DNA of 25,557 bases. Origin: a virus. The position numbers and the translations under genes were made by a program. Of the stretch, positions 15,112-23,060 are shown piece after piece (positions within the stretch are counted from its first letter, which is position 1; each line of letters opens with the position of its first letter). The notes below the pieces were generated by a model. The model searched no databases. It saw only the letters and a program-made list of their open reading frames with translations, and was not told the DNA's origin. The stretch lies in IMG/VR virus record IMGVR_UViG_3300037574_000149, positions 1 to 25,557 of that record; one strand, written 5' to 3'.

Positions 15112-17598
15112 TTACTCCGTTGTGGTTGTGTGTTCACCGTGATATTCCAAAGATGTCCATATGCATGGCCTTGGGTCGGTGCTTGTTAGTTTAAAGGTTA
15201 AGTTCTCTGCGTTACCGTGCGCCCAGAATGCTTGCTCCCCATAAGTATCAATTTTACCCTCCGCTGCTGCGAAAGTTACTAATCTTGTTGTGCTTGTATC
15301 TTGGGAATCGGTCACGGAAAGATCATACGACCCCGCGTCTCGGTGCTCGGCAATTAATTTCTTAATAGCAGTACGTCCGTCAACTACGGCCTTGCCATCG
15401 TTGTCCCTCATGAACACTTTGCTCAATGTTAGTTCGGCTGTAAAGGCACGACCAAAGATGGGCTTCGCCAGCGCCCACTCGGTAGCATCGGCTTCTATGG
15501 CAAACGTAGCGGAAGCGTCAAAGCCATTAGAGGCCATAGTCACTGTTACGTGTTTACTAGTTGTGGGATTCACTGCTGTGTCTATATTGGTGTCGGCATA
15601 AGAAGCTCCGACAGCGTCTGACAGATCCCATTCTACGGTCCATGTAGGGTCAGTGAAAGTTTTTGTACCAGTTCTTTCTGCTGTTACCCGGTGATCAAGA
15701 TGTGTAGTGTACTCTCCAGCGTCTTTTGGCTCTGACCCAGAGGTGTCTATTTTGTCTACAAACAATCGCGTGGTGCTGACAACTCCAACCGTGTGTGTTT
15801 CTTTTCTTAGTAAGTAAAGGTCGGTATCAATAAGAGCCGCGTCCATAAATGCGTCGGTGTCAAAGTCCCACTGTCCCCATGCAGATTGTTTGCGTTCTTG
15901 ACCCTGTGTGTATGATTGGTACACATACAATTTAGCAGCTTGGTAGTCTACAATAGATGATCTTGCGCTTGATGCGTCTGCGGCATAATCATCAAATTCA
16001 ACGTAGTCGCCAGTGGCGATGATCGCATTGTCATATGACCTCGGCGAGCCGTCCACCGTCCAAGTACTTGACGCTGACCATTGAGCATACGCGCTGGGTG
16101 AGCCACCGCCGTCAGAGGTGAAGGTGGATCCACTGACGTCACCCTCTAGTGTGGGCATCACATACAGTGTTTCTGTGTTTGTGCATGCAACCATGTTCAC
16201 AATGACGGGTGGAACGTAGTTATGTACGTGCCGGGTAACATCCGCAGCCTTGTTTGAGACTGCCATGTCATCATAAAAGTATTCGTAAATAACGGAGTAT
16301 CGCTGACCACCGCCAGGAAAATAGAGCCTGTCGCCAATGGCCACGGGCCGAACCTGTTGTGTTTCATATCTCGTACTCGCCGTCACTGATGTCGTGCTTG
16401 GAGTGAGCGGTTCGCCTTGCGTTGAAAGTTCAAACTGCTGGCCTGCTCTTGTCATAATCAAGACAGATTGTCTAAACGGAACAACGTAGTCAACGAGTGT
16501 AATATCGGTGGCTGCCAACTGCGCTTCGATTGGGTCAGAGTCAACGATGAACGCTGAGTCGTCTAGGTAGTAGTTAAATAAATCGTCTGAAGCAGAGAAG
16601 ACAACATACTCGTCGCTAGCCAGAACCATTCTGTTGTTGTAGTAGCCAATGTCGGTAATCGGTAAGGCATCTCTAATAAATTGTGGCGCCGGATTTTGAT
16701 CGTCGTGACCCCGGCCAATGGCAAGTGCAATGGAGCCATATCCCGACGCCTTGCCAAATTGTAATATTTTGTTTGCCTCAATGTCTGGGCTGATTCGGAC
16801 GAACATTCGTTTGTGGTCTATTGGTCCACCAGTACAAATGATCTTTCCATAAGGAAATGCCTTCATCCCAACAATTGCGTCATCGTAGTCTTCTGGAGAT
16901 TTCCCATTTCCCTGTAGCGCCTCTTGCACGTCTGTAGAACTTGCGTTGCCTTGTATCCATGCCGACCACTCCCCCGTCCACTTACACTTTAGCCGCCACG
17001 TTTTCGCAGAAGTTCCGTTCCAGGCACCTGGTACCAGGCACTGCTCTTGAAAAGTTCTCGGCGTATAGCTAGAATATTTTATCGCCCAGGTAAATGGTGG
17101 CGACGAGTTAGTTCGCGCTAGCTTTACTGGCATCCTGGTGCTATCAATCTCATCCCCATCGGTGCCATAGACGTCCTTGACTCGTGTTGTCCGCTTTGTG
17201 TTGACAATAAAAGTAGCGTCAGCAATATTTTGGAATCGATAATCCCCAGATTCCGCGCCTCCAGCGCTTAGGTAGCTACCTGTTTGATTGCTTACACTAT
17301 TAAATTGATCGTTAAAAACATCATAAATTGAAACAATGCCACCATTTGTGTAAATGACCAAGAATTCAGTTATGTTATCTCGTTCTATTTTATGTAGTCT
17401 GTATTTTAGACCAGCGCTTATGCCACTAGAAAGGTAGTTCACAACTGTTGATCCAGGGCGTTTCCGAGCGCCGTCGATTACATTGAATGCTAAGTTCTTT
17501 GCTTCTTGTACTTGTCCTGGAAAGCGAATACTATCTGCCTGTCGGCTTACGCCGTGAATAAGCGAATTGATTCGTTGCACAAATGGTGAGCTTGGCAT
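15112..17598 (-). CDS. Tail tubular protein B / nozzle (gp12-like), 828 aa
   Basis: Forms the conical tip of the short tail below the gp11-like adaptor ring. The length (828 aa) is close to T7 gp12 (794). The N-terminus is diagnostic: FVQRINSLIHGVSRQADSIR then FPGQVQEAKN and GARKRPGSTVV correspond to the 'NLxGGISQQPDxxRxPxQ...GLxKRPP' opening of T7-like nozzle proteins. The rest is beta-strand rich with many Tyr, Asp, Thr and Ser, as expected for the propeller fold, including PFRQSVLIMTRAGQQFELS and, before it, an ADITLVDYVVPF strand. It starts six bases after the stop of the second gp11-like gene; the ribosome site is weak, so coupling is likely. Confidence 0.92.
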   Translation of the reverse strand: MPSSPFVQRINSLIHGVSRQADSIRFPGQVQEAKNLAFNVIDGARKRPGSTVVNYLSSGISAGLKYRLHKIERDNITEFLVIYTNGGIVSIYDVFNDQFNSVSNQTGSYLSAGGAESGDYRFQNIADATFIVNTKRTTRVKDVYGTDGDEIDSTRMPVKLARTNSSPPFTWAIKYSSYTPRTFQEQCLVPGAWNGTSAKTWRLKCKWTGEWSAWIQGNASSTDVQEALQGNGKSPEDYDDAIVGMKAFPYGKIICTGGPIDHKRMFVRISPDIEANKILQFGKASGYGSIALAIGRGHDDQNPAPQFIRDALPITDIGYYNNRMVLASDEYVVFSASDDLFNYYLDDSAFIVDSDPIEAQLAATDITLVDYVVPFRQSVLIMTRAGQQFELSTQGEPLTPSTTSVTASTRYETQQVRPVAIGDRLYFPGGGQRYSVIYEYFYDDMAVSNKAADVTRHVHNYVPPVIVNMVACTNTETLYVMPTLEGDVSGSTFTSDGGGSPSAYAQWSASSTWTVDGSPRSYDNAIIATGDYVEFDDYAADASSARSSIVDYQAAKLYVYQSYTQGQERKQSAWGQWDFDTDAFMDAALIDTDLYLLRKETHTVGVVSTTRLFVDKIDTSGSEPKDAGEYTTHLDHRVTAERTGTKTFTDPTWTVEWDLSDAVGASYADTNIDTAVNPTTSKHVTVTMASNGFDASATFAIEADATEWALAKPIFGRAFTAELTLSKVFMRDNDGKAVVDGRTAIKKLIAEHRDAGSYDLSVTDSQDTSTTRLVTFAAAEGKIDTYGEQAFWAHGNAENLTFKLTSTDPRPCIWTSLEYHGEHTTTTE

Positions 17599-17604
17599 GT
17601 TGTT

Positions 17605-18339
17605 TTACTTGCCTTCACTTTGTGATGGCTGGGATCCTCCCGGAATCATTGGTCTAATGTTCCAGTTCTGATCAAGCTCAGGTTTATTTCGCATCGCAAC
17701 GGCCTCCGCTTGCATGTACTCTTGGTTAAGAGTTGCATCGAGTTGTGGGTTACCTTGCATGCGTCGTTGGAATGTCATCTTCGCACGAGCAATAATTACG
17801 TCTTGTAAATGGAGTGGGAGGTAATCAAAGTCTAACTTTTCTGTAAGATCAGCAGTTATGTTCTCGGTGCTCGTTGCAGACGTTGAGCCGTGATTCGCGC
17901 CTTTCCTCATATCAAATGTACCTCGGTCAGCGTCGTACATGAAGGTGCCAGTGTAGTTGACATCACCTGACCCAGGATCAAAGATCCATGTCGATGGTCG
18001 TATCACTATGTTTCGATACGCGTCAGCGCCAGAGCCACGGATTTTTAGAACCTCTTCTGAAGTTGTAAACTGAACCCAACCGCCGCCAGACGGTGTAGTA
18101 GCGGACGCTACATCGTTGCCGTCCGTGGTCGTGTATGACACGGATTGTCGAGTATTCTCCGGCCAGCCCCACGCCTGGATCCTTCTGTTTTCTCTATCGA
18201 TGAACTGTTCCGCTCGGTAGTAAACCGAAGTCAAATCACTTTGGGCGCTAGGCTTAATGATCCCCGACATTGGAAACTCGAAAATCGTTTCGACTACTTC
18301 GTTGATGCCATCAACAAAAGTCATTCCCATTTGTGCCAT
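17605..18339 (-). CDS. Tail tubular protein A-like adaptor, second copy, 244 aa
   Basis: A gp11-type head-tail adaptor. The N-terminal helix reads YYRAEQFIDRENRRIQAWGW (residues 40-59), equivalent to the 'A-x-R-x-(I/L)-N-x-x-N-R-x-(I/V)-Q-S-R-G-W' helix of T7 gp11. The C-terminal helix pair FDYLPLHLQDVIIARAKMTF, then QRRMQGNPQLDATLN, matches the 'lPexlrryIaakAarxFqxrxxGdpel' pattern. Between them is a beta sandwich including IVIRPSTWIFDPGSGDVNYT. The tail is Pro/Gln/Ser-rich. T7 gp11 is 196 aa. The start at 18339 has AAGGAG upstream, overlapping the stop of the first gp11-like gene. Having two gp11-like genes in a row is unusual; this one keeps the more typical C-terminal helix and may be the true tail adaptor. 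Confidence 0.8.
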   Translation of the reverse strand: MAQMGMTFVDGINEVVETIFEFPMSGIIKPSAQSDLTSVYYRAEQFIDRENRRIQAWGWPENTRQSVSYTTTDGNDVASATTPSGGGWVQFTTSEEVLKIRGSGADAYRNIVIRPSTWIFDPGSGDVNYTGTFMYDADRGTFDMRKGANHGSTSATSTENITADLTEKLDFDYLPLHLQDVIIARAKMTFQRRMQGNPQLDATLNQEYMQAEAVAMRNKPELDQNWNIRPMIPGGSQPSQSEGK

Positions 18340-18352
18340 AATTGATTACTCC

Positions 18353-19267
18353 TTAATAGACGCTACGGTCTATAGTTCTTGGCCTGCCCCGTATTTGACG
18401 CATTTCTTGTGTGTTTAATAAGTTGGTGTCCGCAGCACGAATTTCTTCTTGCATCGCAGCGCTTCTTCTTGTTCTAACTTCCTCTTGCAACTCTGAGTCA
18501 CGGGGACGCGAGAACGAGGTGAGAAGGCTCGATTGAGCGTAGCTTGTATTTCGATTTAACGCCAACGCAGCGTCTGCAATTATCCAATCTTGGAAAGCTG
18601 GCGGTATGTCCACGTACTCGAATTGATACGTATATGTCATCTTAAATGTATCGCCAATTGCGAACGTATTATCGTCCACTTCGTACATGTACTCACCCCT
18701 GCGAATCAGGTTTTCGTTTATGTCTGAGTCGTCGGTGTCGATATGGTAAATATCATAAGCCAGTTGCGCGGTACCACCCGCGACGTATGTCGCGACATAC
18801 GCTGATCCATCAACGCCATCTAGCGAGAATGTATCGGCGTCAACCACAGTAATTGTGTGGATATACCCGGTAAGGTCATGCGTTGCCGCGACCCCACCAG
18901 CTGTTGCAATTAAACCGCTAAAGAACAGTCTGTCGCCAGTGACAACCCCGTGCCCAACACATGTAATCACAGATGGGTTAGCGGCTGAAATCCCGGAGAC
19001 AGCCCTTGTCGTTCCTAGTTCAAGCTTGTCTACGTGGACATATCCTATTCGAGGATCCGATAGTTGATCGTCTGCGGCAAGTGGCGTGACAGAAACAGCT
19101 ATCTTTCTGTTCCAGTTCCACCCTTGCGCCATTATGCTATTCGCAGCGTCATCGACCATTCGTTCGACTTGAGCATGCGTTGATGTGCCGCCTGTGTCTA
19201 GTGATGACACCCTGAGCTTGCCCATTCTTCGCAAGACTGCGTTTACTGCTTCAAGTTTGTTACCCAT
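18353..19267 (-). CDS. Tail tubular protein A-like adaptor with inserted beta domain, 304 aa
   Basis: The N-terminus KLEAVNAVLRRMGKLRVSSL and the helix reaching ANSIMAQGWNWNR (residues 42-54) match the 'LSAVNxILxxIGxxPVxxL...INRxIQSRGWTFN' opening of T7 gp11 closely. The C-terminal part, with DIPPAFQDWIIADAALAL then LNRN, matches the second conserved helix. Between them, residues about 88-170 form an inserted domain, ISAANPSVITCVGHGVVTGD...DADTFSLDGVDGSAY...VAGGTAQ, which follows the pattern of a beta module frequent in phage tail and fibre proteins, often labelled E1 FCCH-like. Without the insert the protein is about 220 aa, the usual gp11 size. It starts three bases after the preceding stop with only a weak ribosome site. 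It probably forms a ring under the portal, with the insert facing outwards. Confidence 0.85.
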   Translation of the reverse strand: MGNKLEAVNAVLRRMGKLRVSSLDTGGTSTHAQVERMVDDAANSIMAQGWNWNRKIAVSVTPLAADDQLSDPRIGYVHVDKLELGTTRAVSGISAANPSVITCVGHGVVTGDRLFFSGLIATAGGVAATHDLTGYIHTITVVDADTFSLDGVDGSAYVATYVAGGTAQLAYDIYHIDTDDSDINENLIRRGEYMYEVDDNTFAIGDTFKMTYTYQFEYVDIPPAFQDWIIADAALALNRNTSYAQSSLLTSFSRPRDSELQEEVRTRRSAAMQEEIRAADTNLLNTQEMRQIRGRPRTIDRSVY

Positions 19268-19270
19268 GGG

Positions 19271-19909
19271 TTACGCCTTTATTATTATGAATGACACTGT
19301 ACAGTCGCCCGTGACGGTAATACCGCAAGACGTACCGCTTCGGGATACATCCCCAGCCGCCGCTCCAGCAATGTTGCTCAGAAGAACCACATACGAGGTC
19401 GTCGCTAGGTCGGTAAAATTAATTGTCACTGTCCCAGCCACAGCCGTAATAGAACTTACTCCGAAGCCGTTGGCCTCTGTGGCGATGGTGGCACCACTGT
19501 GTACGTAGGTAAACGTACCGAACGATCTTGTCGCCACTGCGAGAAGGTTGCCGCCCACAGTAATCGAGGTTGCCGCAACCGAAAGCGTTTGCGCGACCAC
19601 AGCGCTGCATGTAATGTCTGGACCATTTGTGACAGCGTCTCCAGCTATGGTGTCTGTCTTAACGCTGCCCTCAACGGTAACATCGCCGGAAAAATCAGCG
19701 GTGGTTCCAGTAAGGGTGCCCGTAAAAGTCGGCGCAGTAGCGGCAATTGTTGAGGCACACGTAACAGCGCCTGTTAGCGCGGAAGTGCCTGTGACCTCAA
19801 GGTTGCTGGCGGCGGCGCTATCGCCTATCCTACAGTGGCTGCTACCATCCTCGCCGATTTGCACCACGCCAATGTCTGATTCGATTACATCTACTTTAAG
19901 GTTTGCCAT
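19271..19909 (-). CDS. Short fibre-like structural protein, 212 aa
   Basis: The sequence is low in charge and rich in Thr, Ala, Gly, Ser and Val, with repeats of a beta-helix type: VTGTSALTGAVTC, FTGTLTGTTADFSG and DVTVEGSVKTDT, the 'T-G-x-(h)-T-x-x-G' style of trimeric fibre shafts. The first 30 residues (DVIESDIGVVQIGEDG) may be the virion attachment segment. The last 90 residues (from about SFGTFTYVHSG to VSFIIIKA) look like a compact beta-sandwich tip, with Cys residues that could pair. There is no T7 gp17 N-terminal anchor. The start has AAAAGG upstream. Lying between membrane-peptide genes and the first gp11-like gene, it may be a short tail or head fibre. The exact role is uncertain. 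Confidence 0.65.
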   Translation of the reverse strand: MANLKVDVIESDIGVVQIGEDGSSHCRIGDSAAASNLEVTGTSALTGAVTCASTIAATAPTFTGTLTGTTADFSGDVTVEGSVKTDTIAGDAVTNGPDITCSAVVAQTLSVAATSITVGGNLLAVATRSFGTFTYVHSGATIATEANGFGVSSITAVAGTVTINFTDLATTSYVVLLSNIAGAAAGDVSRSGTSCGITVTGDCTVSFIIIKA

Positions 19910-19913
19910 CGTG

Positions 19914-20036
19914 TTACCTTTTAAATATCCAATTTTTGATTTTGTTTGCCATACTTATCCCGGCAATAAACGAGATCCCCATTGCGAGCCCGATGAACCA
20001 GGTTGTGCCTAGCATGTCAGCTAAAAATAAATTCAT
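19914..20036 (-). CDS. 40-aa single-span membrane peptide
   Basis: A short frame fills what would otherwise be a 120-base gap. It reads MNLFLADMLGTTWFIGLAMG, then ISFIAGISMANK, and ends with a basic tail NWIFKR. One membrane span is expected at about residues 8-29, followed by five Lys/Arg residues, giving a cytoplasmic C-terminus by the positive-inside rule. The ATG at 20036 overlaps the stop of the preceding lipoprotein gene in an ATGA junction; an in-frame ATG at 20042 is an alternative start, nearer to the AGGAAA ribosome site. The stop lies four bases before the fibre-like gene's ATG. Single-span, positively tailed peptides beside another small membrane protein are typical of phage holin, antiholin or pinholin genes, but nothing here proves it. 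Confidence 0.65.
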   Translation of the reverse strand: MNLFLADMLGTTWFIGLAMGISFIAGISMANKIKNWIFKR

Positions 20037-20419
20037 TTGCATTGTTTCCTATGTGAGAGAATTGAGGCTACGACCTTGTAGCCAAGAGCTAGAGTTAGTG
20101 CTCCCGTTGCGATAACAACAGGAATAAATAAAGCGTGAGCGTATGTTAATACGAGCCAGTTTAAAATAATAAGACCGACGCCAATGCACAGTGGATACCA
20201 GCCTTTTCGGCCAGCGGAAATCACGATTAACGCAATTCCCGCGAGCACTGCGACGCCGCCAAGCCAGGGTAAAATTTCGAATCCTGTGGCTCCTTCTGCG
20301 CCAACTGTTGGCATGCCACTTGGCAGTCCAATAGAGCCAGAGAATGGAGGTGGGGAAGGGCTAAACATTGAGCAACCTGTCATTGCGATCAACGTAACGA
20401 GTGTAAATAAAGTCTTCAT
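20033..20419 (-). CDS. Predicted lipoprotein with three membrane spans, 128 aa
   Basis: The N-terminus MKTLFTLVTLIAMTGCSMFS is a lipoprotein signal: two-residue basic start, hydrophobic core, and a lipobox-like MTGC with Cys16; Ser follows the Cys, which permits outer-membrane sorting. A Pro/Ser linker (SPSPPPFSG) comes next. Unusually, three further hydrophobic helices follow: about 50-69 (GGVAVLAGIALIVIS), 75-95 (LCIGVGLIILNWLVL) and 97-120 (IPVVIATGALTLALG), with a basic C-terminus (SHRKQCK). Three spans is the class I holin topology, and small lipoproteins are typical outer spanins, but the combination fits neither cleanly. AGGA upstream overlaps the stop of the LamG gene. It is coupled to the 40-aa membrane peptide. 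I infer an envelope or lysis role with low certainty. Confidence 0.7.
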   Translation of the reverse strand: MKTLFTLVTLIAMTGCSMFSPSPPPFSGSIGLPSGMPTVGAEGATGFEILPWLGGVAVLAGIALIVISAGRKGWYPLCIGVGLIILNWLVLTYAHALFIPVVIATGALTLALGYKVVASILSHRKQCK

Positions 20420-20426
20420 ATTGTTC

Positions 20427-22538
20427 CTAATGCATTAGACGTGATGGGCAGGCTATCGTGCAGAAACGAGTTAAGTGCTGGGTTGGCCGTCTAGAGCGCA
20501 TCTGCCTCTTGCCCCTAGAGAGTCTTTCTAACTCTCGGATTTGTGCTCGTCGCAAGGGTTTTGGAAATAAGGCCAAGTGAGTAGAAAATTGTTCTACCAC
20601 ATGTACGTTTGTTGTTGTGTCGGTATTGCTGTCCGGGTAGGTACCAGAGCTATATGCAAATGGGTTTCCAGGGCCAGCTCCGCTTGTGTAATGACGTGAA
20701 TAACACTCAATATTATTGATTTCAGACTCAGACGGGTTGTCAGCTACGACGTCTGTCGATGTGATTTTCCAGGATTTGTTAAACTCGTTTTGATGGAGAT
20801 GTGACAGAGGCATCGCTGTGCCGCCACCAACAGAGCAGCCTACAAATGTGTAGTCTCCCTTTCGCCATGTTCCATTGCTTGTGCCGCCGCCATGGTGAAC
20901 GCCTTCCCACCAACCGTTTCCGTTTCTGTTGTGATCACTCACAGGAAACGTGCTTGTCATTGTCATTTCAGGTCGAACAGGTATCCCACGATCAGAATTA
21001 TCACCATAAGAGCCATTGTTACGACCCCATACCGCCTGCATACTCCAGATCCAAGGAGACGATAATGGCGGCTTAAATAAGATCTGGAAACCGCCAGCCC
21101 ACATGGCATGCTCGCAATTGATACCCTCATAGGGTGATGGGTCATCATGGCAAGCGTCCCAAGCTTCCTCGCCAAGCAAGTTAAAGATTGTTCGTGGGTA
21201 AGAGCCACTAGTAGATTCTGTGTTCCAATGGAGCCCCGTTGTGGCTAGACCAGTGTCAGTATTAGGCGCGGATTGCCAATCGCGCAAGTCATCCTGCAAT
21301 CCCATTTTCCAGGCATCTATTTGCTCTGTGTCTTGAAAGCCGCCGCCTGGTACGATAACACCTGAACCTCTAAACTCAGCCTGAGAGGCTGCGGCTGGTG
21401 CCACGGTTTCGCCAGTATTTGACGTTCTAATTCCTTTGGCATATCTTTCTGTTCCATTAGGCTGCGCCTTGTGTGAAAATCCCTGATAGTTGAGAAACTT
21501 TATGTCCCACGGTCTTCGAGCAGCCCAATAATGTCGGCGTATTCTCGTTGGGTCGAGAGCAATATTATAAGTCGCGGCATACGCTAAGTACCCAGTGTTT
21601 AGATTTTCTTCTGGATCCAAAAAGTCATTGGGTCTATTAATTCTTACTTGTATTTTACTGGATGGGCCAGCTCCAGCGGTTGTCAGCGCTTTTTCAGCGA
21701 TCAAGTTCCCGTCATTGTACAGCTTGCAATACCCACTGGCGTCCCATGTCGCAACGAAATGGTTCCAGCCCGTGTGGTAGTAGTTAACACTATTCCATTC
21801 CCAGGTTCCAGCGCCATAGGTCATGTCGTCAACCGAACAACTTCCAACTGCGCCACCTTCAACACTTGCGTATGGAAAGTAATAATTGTTATAGTCTTGA
21901 CTTGGGGAAAGGTCGGAGTGCGCTTCAAGTGCAAGAAAACCGAGATGGGCCTCCTTGCCCGTTGAGTCTATAATTGACATGATTGTGGCCGTCGATTGAG
22001 GATCATGTCCGTAAGTGCTAAACTTGCACCATATCTCTAGGCTGAATGGGAAGCCGTCAATTTCTGTGTGTCCTGGGTGGGTCGGTATTCCTGTGGTGTC
22101 CCCAACTTGCCCGTTAACAGGACCGCTACCATGTCGATGTGTCTGTCCAATAACATTCATTGACCCTTGATCGTGATTCAAAATTGTTGGTCCATCCGAT
22201 GTCTCTGATGGATCAGCGTCAACAGACCAAGTACCGTCAGCGGGTAAGAGTGGAGTGCCGATGCTATATGTACCGTACCCGCCCTTGTTGTACCACAAGT
22301 CTCTAAGCGAGTTTCTTATAACGCTCTGGTCGTGGTCGTCACCAAGCGGGAAAATGCTTGTTGCCCCGGATCGTATCATCTCTTGCTCAAGCGGCCTGTG
22401 CGCCGAGTTCAGCCAATAAACAAAATCGCCCTCGGCGTAGGTGTCGTCATAAACAGCTATCGCGTCGAGGCGCCTGCACATCGACAAGAACGGCGTCATC
22501 TTAGATGATGATCTACCGATTGGTGGTGCAAATGGCAT
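20427..22538 (-). CDS. LamG/concanavalin-like virion adhesin candidate, 703 aa
   Basis: A large secreted-type structural protein without a signal peptide. Residues about 162-343 form a LamG-like jelly roll: FPFSLEIWCKF, IMSIIDSTGKEAHLGFLAL, YYHTGWNHFVATWDASGYCK, LYNDGNLIAEKA, and a closing GYLAYAATYNIALDPTRIRR. These are the canonical strands of the Laminin_G_3 fold, which binds glycans or proteins. The C-terminal half is rich in Gly, Asn, Trp and His (GRNNGSYGDNSDRG, WWEGVHHGGGTSNG) and may hold a second carbohydrate-binding sheet, ending with an LFPKPLRRAQIRELERL helix and a very basic tail. The start at 22538 follows the previous stop by three bases without a ribosome site, so coupling is likely. 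With no gp17-type fibre seen, it is the best receptor-binding or head-decoration candidate. Confidence 0.75.
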   Translation of the reverse strand: MPFAPPIGRSSSKMTPFLSMCRRLDAIAVYDDTYAEGDFVYWLNSAHRPLEQEMIRSGATSIFPLGDDHDQSVIRNSLRDLWYNKGGYGTYSIGTPLLPADGTWSVDADPSETSDGPTILNHDQGSMNVIGQTHRHGSGPVNGQVGDTTGIPTHPGHTEIDGFPFSLEIWCKFSTYGHDPQSTATIMSIIDSTGKEAHLGFLALEAHSDLSPSQDYNNYYFPYASVEGGAVGSCSVDDMTYGAGTWEWNSVNYYHTGWNHFVATWDASGYCKLYNDGNLIAEKALTTAGAGPSSKIQVRINRPNDFLDPEENLNTGYLAYAATYNIALDPTRIRRHYWAARRPWDIKFLNYQGFSHKAQPNGTERYAKGIRTSNTGETVAPAAASQAEFRGSGVIVPGGGFQDTEQIDAWKMGLQDDLRDWQSAPNTDTGLATTGLHWNTESTSGSYPRTIFNLLGEEAWDACHDDPSPYEGINCEHAMWAGGFQILFKPPLSSPWIWSMQAVWGRNNGSYGDNSDRGIPVRPEMTMTSTFPVSDHNRNGNGWWEGVHHGGGTSNGTWRKGDYTFVGCSVGGGTAMPLSHLHQNEFNKSWKITSTDVVADNPSESEINNIECYSRHYTSGAGPGNPFAYSSGTYPDSNTDTTTNVHVVEQFSTHLALFPKPLRRAQIRELERLSRGKRQMRSRRPTQHLTRFCTIACPSRLMH

Positions 22539-22541
22539 TGT

Positions 22542-23060
22542 TTAGAATAACGCGAGGCCAGCGTTACAGACTCCTGTAGGCGATCCACCATCGGTGGTTG
22601 CATTAGAAAATTGAATTTCTACCTTAGCCGCTCCCTCAAGATCAACTGTCGCTGACCCAATATTATTCTGTGTGTCTGTGATAACCTTCGTTGCCGTGTC
22701 GCCGTATTCTAGTTCAACGATGTCTGCAAAGAAATGACTTGTGCCAAATGGAGATCCTGCGGCGAGAGCGCCAGCTTGCGATCCAGCTGTAAAAGTTATT
22801 TCTGCAATGAAGTTTGCAATCCATTCACCGCCAGACATTTTAGACCATCCCCAAACCATCGCACAGCCAGTGGCATTATCCGCTGTTGCCGTGAAAACTA
22901 ATTTGCCAAGGTTGGCATGCTTGCAGTCAAGTATGCCTTCGCCAGAAGGCGTCGCTGTAGCATAGCCCTTTGTGGGCACAGATGCTGGTGTAACATCTGC
23001 GCTATGTGTTTTGTAATATGTTCGCTCCATCGTCTGAAGCGTAAAGGTTTGCCCTGCCAT
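22542..23060 (-). CDS. Beta-rich hypothetical structural protein, 172 aa
   Basis: The start overlaps the stop of the 73-aa gene in a TAATG junction. The product (MAGQTFTLQTMERTYYKTHS...) is rich in Ala, Thr, Gly and Val with few charges, no membrane span and no signal, which suggests a beta-sandwich virion protein. Segments GKLVFTATADNATGCAMVWG, then IANFIAEITFTAG and AKVEIQFSNATTDGG, look like alternating strands. Its place, second gene after the capsid gene and directly before the LamG protein, suggests a capsid decoration protein or the base that attaches the LamG adhesin. I do not recognise the family; the assignment is by context and composition only. Confidence 0.65.
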   Translation of the reverse strand: MAGQTFTLQTMERTYYKTHSADVTPASVPTKGYATATPSGEGILDCKHANLGKLVFTATADNATGCAMVWGWSKMSGGEWIANFIAEITFTAGSQAGALAAGSPFGTSHFFADIVELEYGDTATKVITDTQNNIGSATVDLEGAAKVEIQFSNATTDGGSPTGVCNAGLALF

